NCBI GenBank assembly: GCA_003243425.1
Contig: QFQP01000026.1
Location: 1 to 64,000, forward strand
Direction: 5' to 3'
DNA length: 64,000 nt
Origin: Archangium gephyra
GTDB lineage: Bacteria > Myxococcota > Myxococcia > Myxococcales > Myxococcaceae
The position numbers were made by a program, and so were the translations under genes. The notes under the pieces are model-generated. The model saw only the letters and a program-made list of their open reading frames with translations, was not told where the DNA came from and made no database searches. Positions within the stretch are counted from its first letter, which is position 1, and each line of letters starts with the position of its first letter. This document shows positions 23,192-30,805 of this stretch, piece after piece.

Positions 23192-23770
23192 TTACTTGAA
23201 CTGCGCGGCCGCCCACTCCCAGTTCACGAGCTTCTCGAGGAAGGTGTCGACGTACTTCGCGCGGAGGTTGCGGTAGTCGATGTAGTACGCGTGCTCCCAC
23301 ACGTCGCAGGTGATGAGCGGCGTCTGGCCCTTGGTGATGGGCGTCTCGGCGTTGCCGGTGGTGACGATCTTCAGCTTGTCGCCTTCCTTCACCAGCCAGC
23401 CCCAGCCCGAGCCGAACTGCTTCACGGAGGCCTCGGCGAACTGCTTCTTGAAATCGGCGTAGCTGCCGAAATCACGCTTGATGGCCTCCGCCAGCGCGCC
23501 CGTGGGCTCGCCGCCGCCGGAGGGCTTCATCGAGTTCCAGTAGAACGTGTGGTTCCACACCTGCGCTGCGTTGTTGAAGACGCCGCCGGACGAGGTCTTG
23601 ACGATCTCCTCGAGCGACTTTTCCGCCTCGGGCTTGCCCTCGAGGAGGTTCTTCAGGTTCGTCATGTAGGCCTGGTGATGCTTGTCGTAGTGGAACGACA
23701 GCGTCTCCTCGGTGAGGTGCGGGGCGAGGGCGTTCTTGGCGTACGGCAGCGGATCAAGTTCGAACTTCAT
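23192..23770 (-). CDS. sodB: Superoxide dismutase, Fe-type
   Basis: The 192-residue cytoplasmic enzyme converts superoxide to oxygen and hydrogen peroxide. The four metal ligands are visible: His27 (HYDKHHQAY), His74 (WNHTFYW), Asp156 and His160 (CDVWEHAYY). Gln70 in AAQVWNHTFYW sits at the position that marks Fe-type enzymes, while Mn-type enzymes carry Gly there and Gln later. No signal peptide is seen. The start at 23770 is followed by the usual FELDPLPY opening. It is divergent from prfB. Confidence 0.95.
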   Translation of the reverse strand: MKFELDPLPYAKNALAPHLTEETLSFHYDKHHQAYMTNLKNLLEGKPEAEKSLEEIVKTSSGGVFNNAAQVWNHTFYWNSMKPSGGGEPTGALAEAIKRDFGSYADFKKQFAEASVKQFGSGWGWLVKEGDKLKIVTTGNAETPITKGQTPLITCDVWEHAYYIDYRNLRAKYVDTFLEKLVNWEWAAAQFK

Positions 23771-23885
23771 GTTGGGCTCCTTGGAGGGGATGTTCGACGC
23801 CGACCAGTTAATGACCTCGATGGAGCGTTGTCAGCACGAATGGTCGCTTGCGTCGGGCGTACCCAACACGTACTTGGAGCGCGCC

Positions 23886-25008
23886 ATGGCCAACGACTTC
23901 ATCACCAGCCAGCTCAACGACTTCCAGGCCCGCCTCAAGGGGCTCCGGGGGTCTCTTTGACGTCGATCGCAAGAAGAGCCGCATCGCGCTGATCGAACGC
24001 GACTCGACGTTGCCCGACTTCTGGAACGACAACGTCAAAGCGCAGGGAATGCTGAAGGAGAAGACGACGATCGAGAAGCAGCTCGCGTCCTTCGAAGCAG
24101 CCCAGCGCAAGCTCGACGACGCCAAGACGCTCATCGACCTCGGCGCCGAAATGGGTGACGAGGCGAGCAGCAAAGAGGGCGAAGCGCTGCTCCCCGACGT
24201 GGAAGCCGCCATCAAGCAGCTCGAGCTCGAGAAGATGCTGTCGGGCGAGAGTGACCGCCTCAACTGCTACGTCGACATCAACGCCGGCGCCGGTGGCACC
24301 GAGTCGATGGACTGGGCCTCGATGCTGCTGCGCATGTACACGCGCTTCTGCGAGCGCCGCGGGTGGAAGGTCGAGCTCAACGACTACAACGCGGGCGAAG
24401 AAGCGGGCATCAAGAACGCCTCGCTGCGCATCGAAGGTGATTTCGCGTACGGCTACATGAAAGCCGAAATGGGTGTGCACCGCCTGGTGCGCATTTCGCC
24501 GTACGACTCGAACGCGCGTCGTCACACGTCGTTTGCGTCGGTCGACGTCTATCCAGAGATCGACGACACGATCAAAATCGACATCCCCGAGAAGGACTAC
24601 GAGCTCAAGTTCATCCGCGGCGGCGGCGCCGGTGGTCAGAAGGTCAACAAGACGAGCTCGACTGCCCAGCTGCGCCACCTGCCGACGAACATCGTTCTGA
24701 CTGTTCAGACGGAACGCAGCCAGTCGGCCAACAAAGACATGGCGTTCCAGATTCTGCGGGCGCGCTTGTATGACCTTGAAGTGAAGAAGCGCGAGGCGGA
24801 AGCGCAGGCGCGTGAAGGCAACAAGTCAGACATTTCATTCGGTTCGCAGATTCGCAGCTACGTGCTGGCGCCGTATCGCATGGTGAAAGACCTGCGCACC
24901 GGCGTCGAGTCGGGTCAGCCTGACAAGGTGCTCGATGGTGATCTCGACGAGTTCATCACTGCGCAGCTGATGGGCGTGAAGAACCCGGCGAAGGCACTGC
25001 CGGAATAG
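23886..25008 (+). CDS. prfB: Peptide chain release factor 2 (RF2), +1 programmed frameshift
   Basis: RF2 ends translation at UGA and UAA. The gene is read as 23886-23957 joined to 23959-25008, giving 373 residues. The first 24 codons (MANDFITSQLNDFQARLKGL...) end at an in-frame TGA at 23958-23960; the ribosome must slip forward one base to read on. The main part has the peptidyl-transferase motif GGAGGQKVNKTSS and the stop-codon recognition region around HRLVRISPYDSNARRHTSF, where Ser-Pro-Tyr replaces the usual Ser-Pro-Phe. The ATG at 23886 has GGAG six bases upstream. Confidence 0.95.
23947..23960 (+). promoter_or_regulatory. prfB programmed +1 frameshift signal
   Basis: The site reads GGGGG (23947-23951), TCT, CTT (23955-23957), TGA C. 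This is nearly the same as the classic RF2 recoding site, AGG GGG TAT CTT TGA C: an internal Shine-Dalgarno-like purine run three bases before the slippery CTT, followed by the UGA stop with a C after it. It lets RF2 limit its own synthesis. Confidence 0.95.
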
Positions 25009-25360
25009 TCCGTTTCGCGACCGGACCAATCGACGCACAGCGCGCGCTTGTGTTGGTTTGTAGAGCTCGCCGTTCTTGTGTGCCCGACGGTTCATGGGAC
25101 GACAGACGTGCGTCAGTGTCCGGCTGCGGCGCTCTCCGCGAACGCCTCCGATCTGAAATCACCAAGGAGATCCGCGAGGTCTGCGACTTTTGCGAGTGCC
25201 GCCGACCCCATGGGTTGTTCCTTTCTCCAACGCTCGTCCGACTCCGCGAAAGCGCCTGTCCACCCGAGTGGACACGCGCATCTGTCGATCCTCAGAGGGT
25301 CCACACGGACGCCACGATGTAGGGTATGTTCCGCCTCCGTTTTCGGGGGTAACCCGCGTC
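25009..25360. other. Intergenic region between prfB and the kinase gene, with one palindrome
   Basis: I find no gene in this 352-bp stretch. It contains a perfect inverted repeat, tgtccac (25257-25263) and gtggaca (25268-25274) with a four-base centre, about 90 bp before the kinase ATG. The size fits a repressor operator or an RNA hairpin. A purine run cgggggt lies 10-16 bases before the kinase start and is a distant ribosome-site candidate. No tRNA or terminator is evident after prfB. Confidence 0.5.
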
Positions 25361-27397
25361 ATGGCCTGCAGCCGTTGTGGATCAGCGAAGCACGTCACTG
25401 TCGATTGCCAGACGGCGATCGGCGGCGGCATGCCCTGGTCGAGCGGCTCGTCGGAAGAGCACGACACCAACCTCTCGCTACAGCAGCCCGTCACTGCGCA
25501 ACGTGCGGGTAACACGCCGGTCGACGCCTTGATCGGCGCGCAGGTAGGGAGCTACCGCATTCTCCGCCTGCTCGGCACCGGCGGCATGGGCTCGGTCTAC
25601 CTCGGCGAGCACACCGGCATCGGCAGCCGCGTGGCGATCAAGTTCCTCCACGAGCACCTCGCCAGCAACGCCGACCTCGTGCAGCGCTTCTACGCAGAGG
25701 CGCGCGCGGTCAACGTCATCGGTCACGCGAACATCGTCAGCATCTTCGACATGAACGTGCTGCCGCCGAGCCGCTACTACCTGGTGATGGAGTACCTCGA
25801 GGGCAACTCACTCGACACGCAGATCGCGCAGGGCCCGGTGCCGATGACGCGCGCGGTGCCGATTCTCGCGCAGGTCTGCGACGCGCTCGATCAAGCGCAC
25901 CAGCTCGGCGTCGTGCACCGCGATCTCAAGCCCGAGAACCTGATGCTCGTGAAGCGGGGTCGTCAGAACGACTTCGTGAAGATCCTCGACTTCGGCATCG
26001 CCAAGCTCCACGTGAACATGGCGGGGCGCAAGACGGCGACCGGGGTCATCATCGGCACGCCCGACTACATGGCGCCTGAGCAGGCCGGCGGCGAGAACAT
26101 CGACGGCCGCACCGACCTCTATTCGCTCGGCATCATCGCCTACGAGCTGGCCACCGGTAAGACGCCGTTCGCGGGCATGCCGATCACCGCGATGCTGGTC
26201 GCGCACCTCACGCAGGAGCCGAAGGCACCGCACCTCATCAACCCCAACGTGCCCGTCGCCGTATCGTCGGCGATCATGAAGGCCATCGCCAAGAAGCCCG
26301 CCGAGCGCTTCACCACCTGCGGCGACTTTGCGGTGGCGCTCGAAGAGGCGATCAAACCGTCGTCGTCGCTGGCCCCGCAGATTGCGCCCCCGTCCGGCTC
26401 GTGGGAATCAGCTGCGGCGCGCGCCACGCCGGCGCCTCCCGAGGGGCTCGAGGCGAAGGTGGGCACCCCGGCTCCCGGTTCGCCGTCGCGCTCTGGAAAC
26501 CCGAAGACGCCGGTGCAGGTGGCTTCGGCGCCGCCGCGCTACGTGGCGCGCTTCGACGTCGACGTGAAGTTCGACAACGGCAAGTCGATGACGCTGCCCT
26601 GCCAGGACGTCTCCCGCGCCGGTTGTTTCATCGTCAGCACCGAGCTCCCGCGCGTCTTCTCTCGCATCACGCTGTCGTTGCCGGGCGCCGGTGCGCTGCA
26701 GGCCGACGTCGTGCGCCACGTGAACGCGGAACAGGCGCAGGCCTGGAACATGCCGCAGGGCTTTGGCGTGCAGTTCCTCTCGGTGAAGCCAGAGCAGCGT
26801 GAAGCGCTCGACAAGCTCACGCGGGGGCTGCCGGTCGCTCCGGTTGCTCCGACGCCCGTGCAGTCGGTCGCTGATGATCCGGTGGCCGAGCGTGTACTGG
26901 CTGATCTGCGCAAGCGCATTCAGGGCGATCACTACGTGGTGCTGAGCCTCCCGCCTGAGATCGACGTGCCGCACGTGCGCGCGCGTGGCCGTGAATTGAA
27001 CGCGCAGCTGCGTGATCTGCAGACCCGCCCCTTGTCGACCGGTCAGCAGAAGCAGGTCGAGGCGGCACTGGAGCGCGTGCGTCAGGCCGTCGAGGTGCTC
27101 GGCACCGTGCAGAAGCGCGCCGAATTCGACGGCATGCGCTTCAACTGGCGCGGCGTGGCGATGGCGCTCGCAGCCGGTCTGCGTGCCACCGAGCTCGAAG
27201 ACATCCGCAAGCGGTTCCTCGCGTCGAACCCCGGCACCGAAGCGCGCGTGCAGTTGCACCTGCTCACCGCGAACGGTCACGAGCGCGACAACAACTTCAC
27301 CGACGCGCTGCGCGTGGTCGACCACATCCTCAACATCGATCCGCTGAACCTCGAGCTGCACCACCGCCGCAACGCGCTCCTCAAGAAGACGTCTTGA
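25361..27397 (+). CDS. Ser/Thr protein kinase with C-terminal PilZ domain
   Basis: The 678-residue cytoplasmic protein starts with a small Cys cluster (C3-x-x-C6, C16), then a eukaryote-like kinase domain at about residues 63-330: glycine loop GTGGMGSVY, Lys94, HRDLKPEN with Asp188, DFG at 210-212 and GTPDYMAPEQ. A Pro-rich linker is followed by a PilZ domain at about 391-487 (RYVARFDVDV, DVSRAGCFI). The last 170 residues are helical with a possible TPR end (TDALRVVDHILNIDPLN). No membrane helix is present. The fusion suggests coupling of phosphorylation to cyclic-di-GMP or a degenerate PilZ interaction. The start at 25361 is favoured because the Cys motif begins there. Confidence 0.88.
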   Translation: MACSRCGSAKHVTVDCQTAIGGGMPWSSGSSEEHDTNLSLQQPVTAQRAGNTPVDALIGAQVGSYRILRLLGTGGMGSVYLGEHTGIGSRVAIKFLHEHLASNADLVQRFYAEARAVNVIGHANIVSIFDMNVLPPSRYYLVMEYLEGNSLDTQIAQGPVPMTRAVPILAQVCDALDQAHQLGVVHRDLKPENLMLVKRGRQNDFVKILDFGIAKLHVNMAGRKTATGVIIGTPDYMAPEQAGGENIDGRTDLYSLGIIAYELATGKTPFAGMPITAMLVAHLTQEPKAPHLINPNVPVAVSSAIMKAIAKKPAERFTTCGDFAVALEEAIKPSSSLAPQIAPPSGSWESAAARATPAPPEGLEAKVGTPAPGSPSRSGNPKTPVQVASAPPRYVARFDVDVKFDNGKSMTLPCQDVSRAGCFIVSTELPRVFSRITLSLPGAGALQADVVRHVNAEQAQAWNMPQGFGVQFLSVKPEQREALDKLTRGLPVAPVAPTPVQSVADDPVAERVLADLRKRIQGDHYVVLSLPPEIDVPHVRARGRELNAQLRDLQTRPLSTGQQKQVEAALERVRQAVEVLGTVQKRAEFDGMRFNWRGVAMALAAGLRATELEDIRKRFLASNPGTEARVQLHLLTANGHERDNNFTDALRVVDHILNIDPLNLELHHRRNALLKKTS

Positions 27398-27441
27398 TGC
27401 GTTCTTGATGGGGTTCGGCCCCGTCTTGACGCCGTCCTGAT
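27392..27441 (+). promoter_or_regulatory. Candidate KdpE (OmpR-family) operator: two pairs of 11-bp direct repeats
   Basis: Four related heptamers occur at 27392 (tcttgat), 27403 (tcttgat), 27424 (tcttgac) and 27435 (tcctgat). The spacing is 11, 21 and 11 bp, one and two helical turns. OmpR-family regulators, KdpE included, bind tandem direct repeats with this spacing. The site lies 25-74 bp before the porin ATG at the head of the porin-kdp operon and overlaps the kinase stop codon. A small hairpin (27407-27425, GATGGGG/CCCCGTC) sits between the pairs and may end the kinase transcript. Confidence 0.5.
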
Positions 27442-27465
27442 CCACCGCCCGGTACTTCATGGCGC

Positions 27466-28800
27466 ATGAGAAACCTCATGCTGTCGTCGTTGCTGTTGTG
27501 CGGCGCGCTCGCGTCGGCTCAAGAAGCCGATGGCGGAACGCCAGGTTCCGATTTCGCACCGGCGGTCACTCCGTTTTCCTTCGCAGACTTCTCGTGGGTT
27601 CCCGGCAACAAGAGCCCCGCGCACCGGCCGCTCACCTGGGGGCCGTTCAGCGGCGAGTTTCGAGTCGACACCGCGTACCACCACTCGTTCGCCAACCCTG
27701 CCGACAACACCATTTCTGGTTCATCAGAGGTCTTCCGGCACGGCGAAGTGCAGCTCACCCAGCTCGGTATCGGCGGCGACTTCTATTACAAAGGTGTGCA
27801 CGGCCGGCTGATGACCCAGTTCGGCATGTATTCACAAACTACGCCGCGCAACGACGCGAGCCCCAATCGCGGTCAGTGGAATCTCGCCGATGCCTATCGA
27901 TACATCTCCGAGGCCTATGGCGGGTATCACTTCGATGTCTTGGGTGGCATCAACATTCAGGCCGGCATCTTCATGTCGTACATCGGTCTGTGGAGCTATT
28001 ACAATTTCGACAACTGGACCTACCAGCCGTCGTACGTGTCGTCGAATACGCCGTGGTTCTTCAATGGCGTCCGCGCGCAGATCTTCGTCAACGAACGCCT
28101 GAAAATTGAACCCTGGCTGGTGAACGGTTGGCAGTCCTACGGCCGGTTCAACAACGGCATCGGCGGTGGTGGGCAGATTCTCTGGCGCCCGACCGAGTGG
28201 CTCTCTCTCGTCAGCAACAACTACTTCGGCTCCGACACGCTGGGGAACCCGCTGCGGTACCGTATTCACACAGACGACAGCATCAGCTTTCGCTATTTCA
28301 ACAACCCTGGAGGTGTTCTCAGTAAAGCCGCGGCGTCGATCACCGTCGATGCTGGTTGTGAATTCGGCGGTGGCGTTGATTGTGCTGGCCAGTATTTCCT
28401 CGGCTTCATGGCCTATAACCGGCTCTGGTTCTTCAGCGACAAGCTCGCGTTGACCGTCGGTGGTGGCGCCATCGACAACCCGGGCCGCTATCTGGTGTTG
28501 CTGCCGCCCATCAACGGCACCACTGCGGCTTCGGGCACGCCGTATTTCACCGCGAACCCCGGCGACCCGTTCAAGGCGTGGGACCTTCAGGCCGCGGTCG
28601 ACGTGATGCCCATCGAGTACTTCACGCTTCGCGCTGAATACAACCATCGCGCGGCGAGCGTTCCGTACTTCACGGGTCGTGGTGGGGTGACGCCGCCGGG
28701 TGGAAACCAGGGCAACCCCGGCTCCGAAGTTCCCGGTTGGGCGCCTGACCTGGTGCCGACCGAAGACCGGCTCACCGTCTCGCTGCTCGTCAAGCTGTGA
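27466..28800 (+). CDS. Outer-membrane beta-barrel porin (BBP2/OmpL-like) at head of kdp operon
   Basis: The 444-residue protein has a signal peptide (MRNLMLSSLLLCGALASAQ) and a long series of alternating aromatic/polar beta strands (FYYKGVHGRLMTQFGMY, AEYNHRAASVPYF), ending LTVSLLVKL. This matches the putative beta-barrel porin-2 family. It should let small solutes, plausibly potassium or its counter-ions, cross the outer membrane. Its stop overlaps the start of the next small ORF (GTGA), tying it to the kdp genes. The substrate link is inferred from this layout. Confidence 0.75.
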   Translation: MRNLMLSSLLLCGALASAQEADGGTPGSDFAPAVTPFSFADFSWVPGNKSPAHRPLTWGPFSGEFRVDTAYHHSFANPADNTISGSSEVFRHGEVQLTQLGIGGDFYYKGVHGRLMTQFGMYSQTTPRNDASPNRGQWNLADAYRYISEAYGGYHFDVLGGINIQAGIFMSYIGLWSYYNFDNWTYQPSYVSSNTPWFFNGVRAQIFVNERLKIEPWLVNGWQSYGRFNNGIGGGGQILWRPTEWLSLVSNNYFGSDTLGNPLRYRIHTDDSISFRYFNNPGGVLSKAAASITVDAGCEFGGGVDCAGQYFLGFMAYNRLWFFSDKLALTVGGGAIDNPGRYLVLLPPINGTTAASGTPYFTANPGDPFKAWDLQAAVDVMPIEYFTLRAEYNHRAASVPYFTGRGGVTPPGGNQGNPGSEVPGWAPDLVPTEDRLTVSLLVKL

Positions 28801-28973
28801 ACCGCATAGACGTCGGCGGCGTGGTGCTTCCTCTCGTGGTGCTCGTGGTGTCGGGCGCCGTGATGCTGGGCCCCCGGTTCGGGGTCCAGGTGACGCTCGT
28901 CCAGGAGGCCGTCGCCACCGTCTTCTTCTGCATCGCCGTCATCGTTCTTCTGCTGGGAGTTCGCCGTGGCTGA
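28797..28973 (+). CDS. 58-residue two-helix membrane protein between porin and kdp
   Basis: A GTG at 28797 overlaps the porin stop and opens a 58-codon frame ending at 28973. The product has two hydrophobic stretches (VVLPLVVLVVSGAVMLG and VATVFFCIAVIVLLLGV) joined by a short polar turn and ends in basic VRRG. It overlaps the next small ORF by eight bases. The coupled overlaps on both sides and the clean membrane pattern suggest it is translated. No family is recognised. Confidence 0.6.
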   Translation: MNRIDVGGVVLPLVVLVVSGAVMLGPRFGVQVTLVQEAVATVFFCIAVIVLLLGVRRG

Positions 28974-29049
28974 TTGGACTGTCTTCGTCGCGCTGTGTGT
29001 CTTGCTGGCTCTGACCATCGGCTACGTGGCGCTGAGTAAGCGCCTCTGA
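28966..29049 (+). CDS. 27-residue single-helix membrane peptide upstream of kdpF
   Basis: A GTG at 28966 opens a 27-codon frame (ADWTVFVALCVLLALTIGYV then ALSKRL) with one membrane helix and a basic end. It overlaps the preceding 58-residue ORF and stops 11 bases before kdpF. It resembles KdpF in size and shape, so it may be a second KdpF-like peptide or a different regulator of the pump. Too short for a confident call. Confidence 0.5.
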   Translation: MADWTVFVALCVLLALTIGYVALSKRL

Positions 29050-29060
29050 AAGGTCATGTC

Positions 29061-29153
29061 ATGTCTGTTTTGATTTACATCGGCGGCGGTCTCGCAGCCG
29101 CCTTGCTGGGCTATTTGTTCTTCGCACTCTTGTTCCCGGAGAAGCTGTCGTGA
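29061..29153 (+). CDS. kdpF: KdpF, small subunit of the K+-transporting ATPase
   Basis: The 30-residue peptide (starts MSVLIYIGGGL, ends LFFALLFPEKLS) is one membrane helix followed by the A-L-L-x-P-E-K motif typical of KdpF. KdpF stabilises the KdpABC complex. The stop overlaps the GTG start of kdpA by three bases. An ATG at 29056 is out of this frame. Confidence 0.85.
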   Translation: MSVLIYIGGGLAAALLGYLFFALLFPEKLS

Positions 29154-30805
29154 CTCCGCATGCGTGGGTCGAATTATTTGCCTCGCTGGTGGCGCTCACG
29201 CTGTTGGCGGTGCCGCTGGGTGAAGGCTTGGCGCGGCTGCTGGGCGAATCGAGCGGCCCCAATGTGCTCGAGCGCGGTCTGTATCGAATTGCAGGCGTCG
29301 ACCCGGCGGAAGACATGACCTGGCCCCGGTACGCGACGGCGCTCCTGGTCTTCAATGTGCTGGGCGTGGCGCCCGTGTATGCGTTGCAGCGGCTGCAGGC
29401 TGTGTTGCCTCTGAACACAGCGGGCTTGCCGGCGGTGACGCCCGGCGTCGCCTTCAATACCGCGGTCAGCTTCGCCACCAACACCAACTGGCAGGCCTAC
29501 GGCGGCGAGACGACGCTGAGTCATCTCGTGCAGATGGTTGCGCTGACGACGCAGAACTTCGTGTCGGCAGCCACCGGCCTCGCCGTGTTGATTGCGTTGA
29601 TCCGCGGTCTGACGCGCTCGCAGACCGATCGCATCGGCTCGTTCTGGGTCGACCTCACGCGGTCGACGCTCGTCCTCCTTCCTCTTTCTGCGCTGTGGGC
29701 CGGTCTGCTGATGGTCACCGGTGTGCCGCAGACGCTCGAAGGCGAGAGCGACGGAGCGGCGGTTGGCCCGGTCGCCACGCAGGTCGCCATCAAGCAGCTC
29801 GGCACCAACGGCGGTGGCTTCTTCAACGTGAACTCCGCGCACCCGCTCGAGAACCCGTCACCTGCGTCGAATCTGTGGGAGTGGCTCGCGCTGCTGCTGA
29901 TCCCCGCGGCGCTGTGCTTCACGTTTGGTCGCCTGGTGAAGGACCGCCGTCAGGGCCTCGCGATCTTCCTGGCGATGCTGGCACTGCTGCTGCCGCTCAC
30001 GTTCCTCGGGCTCTGGAGCGAGCAGCAGGGCGTTCCGCAGCTCGCGGCGATGGGCGTCGACACCTCGCTGGGCCACATGGAAGGCAAAGAATCGCGCTTC
30101 GGTGTCGTCAGTTCGATCCTCTGGTCGACCGCCACCACCGCGGCGTCCAACGGCTCGGTGAACGCGATGCACGACAGCTTCACACCGCTCGCAGGCCTCC
30201 CGCCGATGGTGCTCATGCAGCTCGGCGAGATCGTCTTCGGCGGCGTCGGGTCAGGGCTCTACGGCATGTTGCTGTACGTCATCGTCGCGGTGTTCATCGC
30301 GGGGTTGCTCGTCGGCCGCACGCCCGAGTACCTCGGCAAGAAGATCGAAGGTCGCGAGATGAAGTTGGCGTCGCTCGGCATCTTGCTGCCGTCGCTCGCG
30401 GTGCTCGGCGGCACGGCCCTCGCGACGAAGTTCGGCGCTGACTCACTCGGAAACCCCGGAGCGCATGGCTTCTCTGAATTGCTCTATGCGTTCAGCTCCG
30501 GCGCCAACAACAACGGCTCTGCCTTCGGCGGTCTCACGGTGAATGGCACGTTCTTCACCGTCGCGGTCGCGGTGTGCATGTGGGTGGGCCGCTACTTCGT
30601 CATCGTTCCCGTGCTGGCCATCGCGGGTTCACTCGCGAGCCGCAAGAAGGTGCCCGCGTCGTCGGGCACGTTGCCGACGCACGGTCCGCTCTTCGTGAGT
30701 CTGCTGGTGGGCACCATCGCGCTCGTGGGGGCGCTCACGTTCATTCCGGCGCTCGCGCTCGGGCCCATCGTCGAACACCTGCAGATGACCGGAGGTGCGC
30801 CGTGA
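29150..30805 (+). CDS. kdpA: K+-transporting ATPase subunit A
   Basis: The 551-residue channel-like subunit binds and conducts potassium in the Kdp pump. It has about ten membrane helices and the selectivity-loop segments of the family (TNTNWQAYGGE, GTNGGGFFNVNSAHP, TAASNGSVNAM, FSSGANNNGSAF). The GTG start at 29150 overlaps kdpF, and the stop overlaps kdpB. Full length compared with Escherichia coli KdpA (557). Confidence 0.96.
   Translation: MTPHAWVELFASLVALTLLAVPLGEGLARLLGESSGPNVLERGLYRIAGVDPAEDMTWPRYATALLVFNVLGVAPVYALQRLQAVLPLNTAGLPAVTPGVAFNTAVSFATNTNWQAYGGETTLSHLVQMVALTTQNFVSAATGLAVLIALIRGLTRSQTDRIGSFWVDLTRSTLVLLPLSALWAGLLMVTGVPQTLEGESDGAAVGPVATQVAIKQLGTNGGGFFNVNSAHPLENPSPASNLWEWLALLLIPAALCFTFGRLVKDRRQGLAIFLAMLALLLPLTFLGLWSEQQGVPQLAAMGVDTSLGHMEGKESRFGVVSSILWSTATTAASNGSVNAMHDSFTPLAGLPPMVLMQLGEIVFGGVGSGLYGMLLYVIVAVFIAGLLVGRTPEYLGKKIEGREMKLASLGILLPSLAVLGGTALATKFGADSLGNPGAHGFSELLYAFSSGANNNGSAFGGLTVNGTFFTVAVAVCMWVGRYFVIVPVLAIAGSLASRKKVPASSGTLPTHGPLFVSLLVGTIALVGALTFIPALALGPIVEHLQMTGGAP

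Noticed and set aside
26842..27397. J-domain at the C-terminus of the kinase-PilZ protein
   Set aside because: A weak YxVLxL-like start is visible but there is no HPD motif, so the call is not supported.
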